Of a stretch of DNA of 16,715 nt, positions 7,520 to 14,714 are shown piece by piece (the stretch's first letter is position 1; every line of letters starts with the position of its first letter). Source of the stretch: Lachnospiraceae bacterium (GTDB taxonomy: Bacteria; Bacillota_A; Clostridia; Lachnospirales; Lachnospiraceae); the NCBI GenBank assembly GCA_009774655.1, contig VSOD01000034.1, positions 1 through 16,715 on the forward strand, in the 5' to 3' direction. Below the pieces are notes generated by a model, which was given only the letters and a program-made list of their open reading frames with translations, ran no database searches and was not told where the DNA came from. A program made the translations under genes and the position numbers.

Positions 7520-7533
7520 TGTTTTCGGTTACA
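7520..7533 (-). promoter_or_regulatory. Probable CcpA cre site
   Basis: TGTAACCGAAAACA on the minus strand fits the known cre pattern TGNAANCGNWNNCA in full. It sits about 50 nt downstream of the predicted transcription start of the binding-protein operon, where CcpA would block elongation when preferred sugars are present. The match is direct; the function is inferred. Confidence 0.6.
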
Positions 7534-7582
7534 TTTACTCAGCAATAACAATTCAGTCTCTAGCTTTGTTGTTACGTTTATC

Positions 7583-7611
7583 ATCATAAAGGATTGGCAG
7601 ATACAAAACAA
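7583..7611 (-). promoter_or_regulatory. Predicted promoter of the binding-protein/permease/GH43 operon
   Basis: The -35 box TTGTTT at 7606-7611 and -10 box TATGAT at 7583-7588 are separated by exactly 17 nt. The start point would be near 7575, giving a leader of about 120 nt. The weak -35 suggests an activator is needed, and a candidate activator site lies 10 nt upstream. Confidence 0.6.
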
Positions 7612-7621
7612 TTATGCAAAC

Positions 7622-7636
7622 TATATATTTTGTGCA
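7622..7636 (-). promoter_or_regulatory. Candidate activator site A (transporter operon side)
   Basis: TGCACAAAATATATA on the minus strand, ending 10 nt before the -35 box of the transporter promoter. It matches site B on the other side in 13 of 15 positions and has the same distance to its promoter. It is a plausible binding site for the AraC-type response regulator encoded in this window. Confidence 0.5.
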
Positions 7637-7670
7637 ATATTTATATTCTTTTTGCAAAACACACTACTTT

Positions 7671-7685
7671 TATAGTTTTTACGCA
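7671..7685 (-). promoter_or_regulatory. Candidate activator site C (distal copy)
   Basis: TGCGTAAAAACTATA on the minus strand, a third copy of the motif (13 of 15 matches to site B). It lies in the middle of the AT-rich control region, 49 bp from site A in the same orientation, and could be a distal site bridging the two promoters. Confidence 0.4.
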
Positions 7686-7734
7686 CATCAATCTCCTGCA
7701 TTATATAAGTAGATATTGCATTTCCTATAAAATA

Positions 7735-7749
7735 TGCACAAAAACTATA
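7735..7749 (+). promoter_or_regulatory. Candidate activator site B (rhamnosidase side)
   Basis: TGCACAAAAACTATA on the plus strand, ending 10 nt before the -35 box of the rhamnosidase promoter, the same spacing as site A to its promoter on the opposite strand. Confidence 0.5.
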
Positions 7750-7759
7750 CTCTGTTCCA

Positions 7760-7788
7760 TTGTCTTACCACCCGCAGGGATAGATAAT
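7760..7788 (+). promoter_or_regulatory. Predicted promoter of the rhamnosidase operon
   Basis: The -35 box TTGTCT at 7760-7765 and -10 box GATAAT at 7783-7788 are separated by 17 nt. Transcription would start near 7795, leaving a leader of about 125 nt with two palindromes before the rhamnosidase gene. Confidence 0.55.
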
Positions 7789-7819
7789 CACATTAATATG
7801 AAAATCATAGACTTCCATA

Positions 7820-7835
7820 GCATGGATGTCCATGC
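7820..7835 (+). repeat. Palindrome 1 in the rhamnosidase leader
   Basis: GCATGGATGTCCATGC: 7-bp perfect arms around TG, about 25 nt after the predicted transcription start. It may act as an operator or, with a 2-nt centre, as a DNA rather than an RNA element. Confidence 0.55.
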
Positions 7836-7876
7836 GGCCCGCCAGACGGCAGGTTGTGCATGATGGAGTTTATTAT

Positions 7877-7893
7877 GGATAATACGATTATCC
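7877..7893 (+). repeat. Palindrome 2 in the rhamnosidase leader
   Basis: GGATAATACGATTATCC: 7-bp perfect arms around ACG, just upstream of the ribosome site at about 7904-7911. The form also resembles a repressor operator. Confidence 0.55.
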
Positions 7894-7920
7894 GCACAAA
7901 TTGAAAGAGAGGTACACAAT

Positions 7921-10569
7921 ATGAACAGCCATATTCCTGAAAATCTACGTTGCGAATATGAGAAAAACCCTTTGGGAGTGCAGAAAAGCCAACCGCTCCT
8001 CAGCTGGCAGGTTCGGGAAGAAGCCGCCCCGGAAAGCGGCTGGCAGCAGGCTTATCAGATCGTGGCTTCCTCCAAAGAGTCCCTTCTATTGGAAGGAATC
8101 TATGACCGCTGGGATTCGGGCATAGTGAAGAGCCGCCGTTCTTATGCGATTCCCTATCAAGGCACTGCCCTAAAGAGCAGTGAGCGGATCTACTGGATGG
8201 TCCGCATTCAGGATCAGTCGGGAGAATTCTCTCCCTTCAGCAAAGCTGCCTGGTTTGAAATGGGCCTGCTTAATGATCGTGACTGGAAAGGAAACTGGAT
8301 GAGCTTTCTGGGCGGCCTGATCGGCAACGGCCTCCTGATGCGCTACTCCTTCTCCTGCCAGCAAAAAAGAATCGTCCGGGCAAGAGCCTACGTTTGCTGT
8401 CTGGGATACCATGAACTGCACCTGAACGGCAGCCGGATCGGTGACCATCTCTTAGATCCGGCTCCCACCGACTGCGCGAAGACAGTACTCTATACCACCT
8501 ATGACGTGACCGAAAATCTGCTGCCCGAAGACAACGTGATCGGTCTCGTGCTGGGCACCGGATGGGCCGGACAGCCCAAGGTACTGGTACAGCTTAATAT
8601 CGAGTATGAGGATGGCAGCCGTCAGGAAGAGTTTACCGACTGGGGAATCGGCTGGTGCGTTGCCAAAGGCCCTATCCTGTATAACAGCATCTACGACGGA
8701 GAAGACTACGATGCCCGGCTGGAAAAAGACGGCTGGGACACACCCGCTTATGAGCCCCGCTTCCTGCAGGAGCACCAACGGCCGAACGGCTGGATCCTGG
8801 CCACCGTGGTGGAAAACCCAGGCGGTGTCAAGACAGGCGCACTGCTTCCTCCGATCCGAATCGTAGAGCGCTCGACGCCTTCCTATATCGGAAAACTGGA
8901 AGACGGCAGCCTACTCTATGATGTCGGGCGCAACCAGACCGGCTGGATCCGCATTAAAGTCTCCGGAAATGCCGGCGCCAAAGTTACGCTGACCTTCGCA
9001 GAAGAACTGACGAAGGAAGGCACCCTGGATCGTACTGCCCTTCGTCTGGCCCGCTGTCAGGACAGCTACATCCTGCGCGGCGACCGCGATATGGAGGAAT
9101 ACGCACCCAGATTCACTTACCACGGCTTCCGTTACTTCACCGTCCAAACACAGGGAGAGGCAGCGCTGCACGACTTGTCGGCCGAGTTCATACATACGGA
9201 TCTGCACGAGAATGCCTGGTTTAAGTCCGACAACACCTTCTTCAACCGGCTGGCTCAGGTCATGAGACATACCGACGCCTGCAACCTGATGGGAATCCCC
9301 ACGGACTGCGCCCAGAGAGACGAGCGGCATGGCTGGACCACAGATATGACCTCCCGCGCGGAGGGCTGCACGTATCATTATGACATGGCAAGCTTCTTCG
9401 AGAAATGGGCGAGAGACATCCAGGATACCCAGAATCAAGACGGATACTTCGCAGATACCGCTCCTTTCCGCTGGGGACGCCGCCCCTGTGACCCTCAGGT
9501 CAACACACCTGTCAGCCTGGTCCTGTTGATGTACAAGACTTACGGCAACAGGCGGCTTATAGAAGAATCCTACGACAACCTTATGAAATACATCCATGTC
9601 CTTCTGCAGGAGACAGAAGACCTCCTCATCTCCCGTACCGGATTCGGAGAATGGGCTTGCCCGCAGGAAGAATGTTATCCGGAACCTTACGGCGCCGGCG
9701 CCGTATCCATGCACGTGACCGCCGCACTGGTCTCCACGGCATACCTCTATCTTTCCCTTTCCCAGCTTCGGGAAATGGCCAGGATACTGGGCAGAAAGGA
9801 TGTTTCCTATCTTACTTCCCTTATGGAAGAGGTGCGCAGGAAATATAACACCCGCTTCTTCCACCCGGATACAAGACAGTATGATCAGGGCAGCCAGAGC
9901 GCCAATGCCCTTTCCATAGATCTTGGACTGGCATCCGCAGAAGACATCGCGGGTATCGTGGAAAATATCGTGACAAACGTTCGCAGCCACGACCATCACA
10001 TGACCACCGGAAATATGGGCACCAAAGCCCTGGTGGAAGTGCTCTGCCGCAATGGACAGGAAGACACCGTCTACGAACTCATGATGCAGAAGACTTCTCC
10101 CAGCTTCGGATACATGCTGGACAAGGGAGCCACCACTATCTGGGAGCGCTGGGAAGCGGACAGAGACAACAACATCATGAATTCCAGAAACCAGCCTATG
10201 CTGGCAGCAGCCTGCGTCTGGTTCTACAAATATCTGGGCGGGATCCGCATCGCCATGGATGAGGAAGGCATTCAGAAACTGCTGATTGCTCCCTGCGTCC
10301 CGGACAAGATGGAACACGCAAAAGCCGGTATGGATATCTTAAACGGAGCCGTTTCTGTTTCCTGGACAAAGACGGAGACAGCATTCAGTCTGGAAGTAGA
10401 GATTCCCTTCAACACGCAGACCGAGGTACGGATACCCGAAAAATGCGGCGGCTTAAAAGAGATCCGCAGAAACGGCGCAGCGTATCACACCGATCAGGAA
10501 AAGGTTGCAGGCATCGGTACCGTCCTGCATCTTGGAAGCGGCTCCTACCGCATAACGACACAAAGATAA
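7921..10569 (+). CDS. Alpha-L-rhamnosidase, glycoside hydrolase family 78
   Basis: Inverting enzyme of 882 residues that releases terminal alpha-L-rhamnose. The domain order is that of bacterial GH78: an N-terminal beta domain (about 1-130); a rhamnosidase N domain (about 145-300, with RARAYVCCLGYHELHLNG and LGTGWAGQP); a second beta domain (about 310-425, with YDVGRNQTGWIRIKVSG); the (alpha/alpha)6 barrel (about 430-790); and a C-terminal beta domain. The general acid is expected in RDERHGW (Glu468, with Asp462 and Asp475 nearby), and the general base is Glu742 in GATTIWERW. The acid motif reads GWTTD where GWTGD is common. There is no signal peptide, so imported substrate is hydrolysed in the cytoplasm. 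The start follows AGAGAGG by a normal distance. It is the first gene of a two-gene operon, divergent from the transporter operon. Confidence 0.96.
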   Translation: MNSHIPENLRCEYEKNPLGVQKSQPLLSWQVREEAAPESGWQQAYQIVASSKESLLLEGIYDRWDSGIVKSRRSYAIPYQGTALKSSERIYWMVRIQDQSGEFSPFSKAAWFEMGLLNDRDWKGNWMSFLGGLIGNGLLMRYSFSCQQKRIVRARAYVCCLGYHELHLNGSRIGDHLLDPAPTDCAKTVLYTTYDVTENLLPEDNVIGLVLGTGWAGQPKVLVQLNIEYEDGSRQEEFTDWGIGWCVAKGPILYNSIYDGEDYDARLEKDGWDTPAYEPRFLQEHQRPNGWILATVVENPGGVKTGALLPPIRIVERSTPSYIGKLEDGSLLYDVGRNQTGWIRIKVSGNAGAKVTLTFAEELTKEGTLDRTALRLARCQDSYILRGDRDMEEYAPRFTYHGFRYFTVQTQGEAALHDLSAEFIHTDLHENAWFKSDNTFFNRLAQVMRHTDACNLMGIPTDCAQRDERHGWTTDMTSRAEGCTYHYDMASFFEKWARDIQDTQNQDGYFADTAPFRWGRRPCDPQVNTPVSLVLLMYKTYGNRRLIEESYDNLMKYIHVLLQETEDLLISRTGFGEWACPQEECYPEPYGAGAVSMHVTAALVSTAYLYLSLSQLREMARILGRKDVSYLTSLMEEVRRKYNTRFFHPDTRQYDQGSQSANALSIDLGLASAEDIAGIVENIVTNVRSHDHHMTTGNMGTKALVEVLCRNGQEDTVYELMMQKTSPSFGYMLDKGATTIWERWEADRDNNIMNSRNQPMLAAACVWFYKYLGGIRIAMDEEGIQKLLIAPCVPDKMEHAKAGMDILNGAVSVSWTKTETAFSLEVEIPFNTQTEVRIPEKCGGLKEIRRNGAAYHTDQEKVAGIGTVLHLGSGSYRITTQR

Positions 10570-10585
10570 GCCGTCATCCGACGGC
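10570..10585 (+). repeat. Intercistronic stem-loop after the rhamnosidase gene
   Basis: GCCGTC / GACGGC form a 6-bp GC-rich stem with a 4-nt loop, starting right after the rhamnosidase stop codon and ending 5 nt before the GAGAGG ribosome site of the next gene. With no U-run it should not terminate. Confidence 0.6.
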
Positions 10586-10605
10586 AGAAAGAGAGGAACT
10601 TACCT

Positions 10606-12945
10606 ATGACAAAGATACTGCAAGATCATCACATCAGACTGGAAGCCCTCACGGATCAGGCAGCCTATCAGGAAAAGATCTATCTCACCGCTGGCGACGA
10701 TGAAACGCTGGTCCTGGAGTCCTTCCCCCATGTAACCGCACTGCAGGATGAGCGGCTTTACGCCGTCTACTATCAGGAAGCTGAAGTCGTGGAGGAAGCC
10801 GCCGTGGAGAATGGCATCCTCCGTGTCCGCATAGAGCATCCTGACTATACCCGCATTCGGGAGATCAGTCTGACAGACTGTATGCAGACAGGCGGAACCG
10901 TTACGAAAGATTCCTGTCCTCACACACTGCATTTCCGTGTGACCACAACCGCCAAGAAGAAGCTGAACTTCCGCGCAATCGAGGATAAGTGGGACTACAA
11001 GATACCCAAACGGGAGACGGACACTCCCCTGGACGGACCTTTGGACTTCGTGTGGAGTCAGCGGATCAAGACCGTACCCATGGATATCATATCCCATTAT
11101 AACTTCCGCACGCCTGTTGTCATGTTCCAGCAGGGCAGCGTGTTCACCGGCCTGATTGCCGGTCTGGAAGGCGTCACGGCACAGGATCTTGACCGTCTTC
11201 CTCTGGGAATGGATCTGAATGTAACGGAGAATACACACCCCTGGTTTTCTTTCGGCGGAATCGGCATCAAAGGGGTTGATCCGGACCAGCCCTGCGAGGC
11301 AGGCCATACCCATATCGTACGCGGAAGCGACCGCGCCTTCGTACAGATCCATCTGAATGAAGGAGAAAGCTGCAGCTACTGCTATTCCATTCTGGTCAAA
11401 GAAGCTCCGGAGCGTCTGGGGTACCGGGATGCCCTGCGTTACCTCTGGCAAAGATACCACACCTATCGGGAAGACACCTGCCACGACCTCTATGAAAACA
11501 TGCGATTCCCCGGCGTCTTCACATTGCAGCAGTGGGAAAAGGAGATCTGGGACAAACAGACGAAGGCAGACTTCTATACTTATGAAAAGAACGGAAAGAC
11601 CGTGGGCGCCGTCACGGGACGAAGACAGGGAGAATGGTTCAGCCGTACAGATTACAAACATGATGCCTGGTTCGCCTGCTGGCTACAGGAACTGGTCACC
11701 GGCTATGGCATGTACCGCTATGGCAGGAAAAACAACAATCCGGAATGGCTCCTGCGGGCAGAACAGATCTTGGATCTGATCCTTGCGGCTCCCCGCACCA
11801 AAGGCATGTTTCCCGTTATCTGCTATCTGGAAGAAGACGGCACCGAAACGTGGCTGCGCGATGACGGCTGGGCCGGATACTATAAAGAGTTCCATACCCT
11901 GCAGATGTCCTATACCGCATGGCTCCTGACCCTCTGGGCACAGCGCGTGTTCCCGGAAAGAAAGACCGACATCCTGGAACTCTGTATCCCTTATGCGGAA
12001 TTTCTTACGGGCGTGCAGCATAAAGACGGATGTATCCCTTCCTGGTTCAACACCGAAGGCGAACCCAGCCGGCTGCAGTTCCGTGACTTCAATGCAGAGA
12101 CCGCTGCCAGCGCCATCTTCCTTCTGGAATTGGGCGAACTGACCGGCAGAAAAGAGCTCGTCGATAGCGGTATGCTGGCCATAGACTTTATCGAAACCCA
12201 GGTACGGCCCAGACAGCGTTGGTATGACCTGGAGACTTTCCTCTCCTGCGCGAAGAAATCCTTCGCTTTCTACGACGGGATCACCGCCCAGTATCCGCAA
12301 TGCAATCTGTCTCAGATCTTTGCGGCTTTCGCCTACTTGAAGCGTTATCGGATGACCCGTAAGCCGGAGCATCTCGTCGGGACAGAGGAAGTACTCGATT
12401 ACCTGCTCCTCACCCAGCAGATCTGGAACCATCCGGGCATCCAAATCGACACCTTCGGCGGATTCACCGTCCAAAACACGGACAACGAATGGAATGACGC
12501 CAGGGAGGCGCTATGTGCCATCCTGCTCTATGAAGCTTATATGGATACAGGCAGATGGGAATACCTGGAGCGCTCCGTAGCTGCCATGCACGGCGGATTC
12601 CAGAATCTTCCTTATGAAAACTGGGCCCATTGCGGGTATGAGGGTATGCAGTATGATTCCAGCCTGCTCTGGGGCGGCGGGATCATCCTCACCGCCGCAG
12701 AATATCTGGAGCCCAGACTGGGACTGATCAACGTGGATGTGAAAGAGAAAAAAGCCCTTGGGCTCTGGGGAATCCAGGTCACACAGATGCAGATCGACGA
12801 CAATGAGATCCGGCTGCAGGCCCAGATTCCTGACCGCCTGAAACAGACGCCGCTCAGCGTACAAGTATACGGTGCACCGGCATCCGCTCACTCCATCTTC
12901 GTGAACGGTTCCTCGGTTTCCGGCCGGGAGACCAACGGGATCTGA
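10606..12945 (+). CDS. Unassigned large protein, probable (alpha/alpha)-barrel glycan-active enzyme
   Basis: A 779-residue protein I cannot place in a named family. Residues 1-290 alternate short beta-type stretches and look like a beta-sandwich domain. Residues 330-690 are helical with repeated aromatic hairpin patterns, for example WFACWLQELVTGYGMYRYG, LQMSYTAWLLTLWAQ, AETAASAIFLLELGELTG and REALCAILLYEAYMDTG, the look of a six-hairpin (alpha/alpha)6 glycosidase or lyase barrel. The last 80 residues are again beta-type. Candidate acidic residues sit in WLRDDGWAGYYKE and NTDNEWNDARE, but no catalytic pair can be assigned. It has no signal peptide. The gene begins 36 nt after the rhamnosidase stop with ribosome site GAGAGG, so the two are probably co-transcribed, and a role in the same glycan breakdown, such as removing a uronic acid or another sugar, is a guess from context. 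Its last 58 bp overlap the sensor kinase gene on the other strand. Confidence 0.8.
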   Translation: MTKILQDHHIRLEALTDQAAYQEKIYLTAGDDETLVLESFPHVTALQDERLYAVYYQEAEVVEEAAVENGILRVRIEHPDYTRIREISLTDCMQTGGTVTKDSCPHTLHFRVTTTAKKKLNFRAIEDKWDYKIPKRETDTPLDGPLDFVWSQRIKTVPMDIISHYNFRTPVVMFQQGSVFTGLIAGLEGVTAQDLDRLPLGMDLNVTENTHPWFSFGGIGIKGVDPDQPCEAGHTHIVRGSDRAFVQIHLNEGESCSYCYSILVKEAPERLGYRDALRYLWQRYHTYREDTCHDLYENMRFPGVFTLQQWEKEIWDKQTKADFYTYEKNGKTVGAVTGRRQGEWFSRTDYKHDAWFACWLQELVTGYGMYRYGRKNNNPEWLLRAEQILDLILAAPRTKGMFPVICYLEEDGTETWLRDDGWAGYYKEFHTLQMSYTAWLLTLWAQRVFPERKTDILELCIPYAEFLTGVQHKDGCIPSWFNTEGEPSRLQFRDFNAETAASAIFLLELGELTGRKELVDSGMLAIDFIETQVRPRQRWYDLETFLSCAKKSFAFYDGITAQYPQCNLSQIFAAFAYLKRYRMTRKPEHLVGTEEVLDYLLLTQQIWNHPGIQIDTFGGFTVQNTDNEWNDAREALCAILLYEAYMDTGRWEYLERSVAAMHGGFQNLPYENWAHCGYEGMQYDSSLLWGGGIILTAAEYLEPRLGLINVDVKEKKALGLWGIQVTQMQIDDNEIRLQAQIPDRLKQTPLSVQVYGAPASAHSIFVNGSSVSGRETNGI

Positions 12946-14714
12946 ATCGTTATCCGGATTCCGGCTCCCGGGCTGCTCTGAATATAAAATGCATGCCGAT
13001 CATGAAACAGATAATCTAATCGTTCTGCGATATTATTGATTCCGATCGGACGGACGCGGGCTCTTCGGTCCGCGTCCTTTACCGTTGACGAATCCAGAAG
13101 GCGGCATGCATAGTCCTGTTCCATACCCACCCCATCATCCTCCAACAGGACGATCAGACAATCCTCTTCCTTCTTCATCTCCAACCGTATCGTGCCCTTT
13201 TTATCATCCGTACAGATTCCATGAATCAAAGAATTCTCCACCAGCGGCTGCAGAATATTGCGCGGGATATAACATTCCTCTAATCCTTCATCGCAGGAAA
13301 GGACGAAATCGAATCGCTCCCTGTAACGGTATTTCTGGATGATGATATACTGCCGGATCACTTCCAATTCGTTCCCGACCCTGGCGTAGAGCGTAGATTC
13401 CCCCAGATGGATACTGTCCTGTAGCAGCCATATGAAGGCACTCGTCATCTGGACAATATCCTCATGCTGCCGCTTTCTTGCCAGATAGATGATGGAATTT
13501 AAAGTATTATAGATGAAATGCGGGTTGATCTTCGCCAGCAGCAGTTCAAACGCCAGCTGCTGAGAACGCTCTGTTTCCTCCACGGATTTCCTGATATGTT
13601 CCTTTATGGATTTCGTCATCAAATTGAATCCGTCGGAAATATTCTTCAGCTCCTTCGCCTCATCCAAGTCGATAACAGTATCAAGATTTCCCTGTCTCAC
13701 CTGATCAATGGCACCGCTTAAGTCCTGAATCTGCCTGGTGATCTTGTTCAGCAGCGGATACAGGCATCCCAGCAGAATGATCACCGACGCGATCACCAGA
13801 AGCCCCAGCAGCAGATAACTCGGCTGCATGAAATCATACATATGTGAAATATCCGCCGTGGCCAGCAGATACCAGCCCGCCGAAAACAGGCGGTACGAGA
13901 AATAGTAATTCCCCTCATTCCTGCCAAAGGAGCTTGTCATCTGCGCAAACTCCTCCTTATATTCATCGATCTCCCCTGCTGAAAGCCAGATCAATTCTCT
14001 GTCGAAATTCAAAATAGCTATCTGATTGAAAAAGTCAGTCTTATTCTTTACACTGGTGATCAATTGATCAAAATTCAGGTTAATCACCAAATTTGCAGTA
14101 ACGATCCTGTCATTGGACACAATCACATTCATCGGACATACATAACTGATCAGCCGTACCGGCTTCGCGCTATGGATCGACGCCGGGAAGACATAAATAT
14201 CCGTAAATCCCCGGAAATCCTCCACTGTCGACCCATCCAGGACTTCTCCCTCAAACCATTCCAGGAAATCATCGCTGTTAGGACTGATACTCCAATATCC
14301 CTGATGTGATGCAGATACGATACAGAAACTCTGCACATAATCCTGGAGCAGTACGCTCTTCTCAATACTGTTTATGATAGCCCGTATGGCAAATGCATCC
14401 TCCGGCTCGTCCCGGTTGTACTCCTGTTTCAGCAGCTCCTGTACTTCCGGATGAATCGCCAGCGTCTTTCCCGCCGCTATGGCATTACTCAATGCGTCAT
14501 TCAGAAGATAGGCAAGAAACTGAATATCATCTTTGCCTCTGCTCTCCAGCGAAAACCGCAGCACACTGGTGATCACCACAAACAAAGCCATAGACAGAAT
14601 CAGCAGAATGAGAGAGACCACGATCACGAGGCGGCTGAAGATCCGAAATTTCAACCCATGTGACAGTGAGTTCTTTCTTCCTGCCGCACGTTCCCTTCGC
14701 CAAAACCGCCTCAT
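12888..14714 (-). CDS. YesM-type sensor histidine kinase
   Basis: Membrane kinase of 608 residues that partners the response regulator encoded immediately upstream. A basic N-terminus precedes membrane segment 1 (about 28-52). Residues 53-297 form a large extracytoplasmic sensor region of double-Cache type, and segment 2 spans about 298-320. A HAMP linker follows (about 320-375). The His-kinase motif LLAKINPHFIYNTLNSI holds the phospho-acceptor His399. The ATPase domain shows the N box (LQPLVENSLIHG), the G1 box (EDDGVGM) and a G2-like box (PIGINN). The start codon overlaps the regulator stop (ATGA), with AGGAGG inside the regulator's last codons, so translation is coupled. The C-terminus runs about 14 residues past the usual end (ITIQIPL) and overlaps the convergent enzyme gene by 58 bp. 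Confidence 0.95.
   Translation of the reverse strand: MRRFWRRERAAGRKNSLSHGLKFRIFSRLVIVVSLILLILSMALFVVITSVLRFSLESRGKDDIQFLAYLLNDALSNAIAAGKTLAIHPEVQELLKQEYNRDEPEDAFAIRAIINSIEKSVLLQDYVQSFCIVSASHQGYWSISPNSDDFLEWFEGEVLDGSTVEDFRGFTDIYVFPASIHSAKPVRLISYVCPMNVIVSNDRIVTANLVINLNFDQLITSVKNKTDFFNQIAILNFDRELIWLSAGEIDEYKEEFAQMTSSFGRNEGNYYFSYRLFSAGWYLLATADISHMYDFMQPSYLLLGLLVIASVIILLGCLYPLLNKITRQIQDLSGAIDQVRQGNLDTVIDLDEAKELKNISDGFNLMTKSIKEHIRKSVEETERSQQLAFELLLAKINPHFIYNTLNSIIYLARKRQHEDIVQMTSAFIWLLQDSIHLGESTLYARVGNELEVIRQYIIIQKYRYRERFDFVLSCDEGLEECYIPRNILQPLVENSLIHGICTDDKKGTIRLEMKKEEDCLIVLLEDDGVGMEQDYACRLLDSSTVKDADRRARVRPIGINNIAERLDYLFHDRHAFYIQSSPGAGIRITIQIPLVSRPETEEPFTKME
13052..13080 (+). terminator. Possible terminator of the rhamnosidase operon inside the kinase gene
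   Basis: GGACGCGG / CCGCGTCC form an 8-bp GC-rich stem with a 10-nt loop followed by TTT on the plus strand, about 105 nt after the stop of the unassigned enzyme. It lies within kinase coding sequence, in the ARVRP region. The U-run is short, so this is tentative. Confidence 0.3.

Noticed and set aside
8911..10317. Long open frame (468 codons) on the minus strand inside the rhamnosidase gene
   Set aside because: Antisense shadow of a strongly supported GH78 gene; its translation shows no domain or membrane pattern, and no ribosome site precedes it.
11683..12474. 263-codon minus-strand frame inside the unassigned enzyme gene
   Set aside because: Shadow frame. The plus-strand protein has the better composition, ribosome site and operon position.
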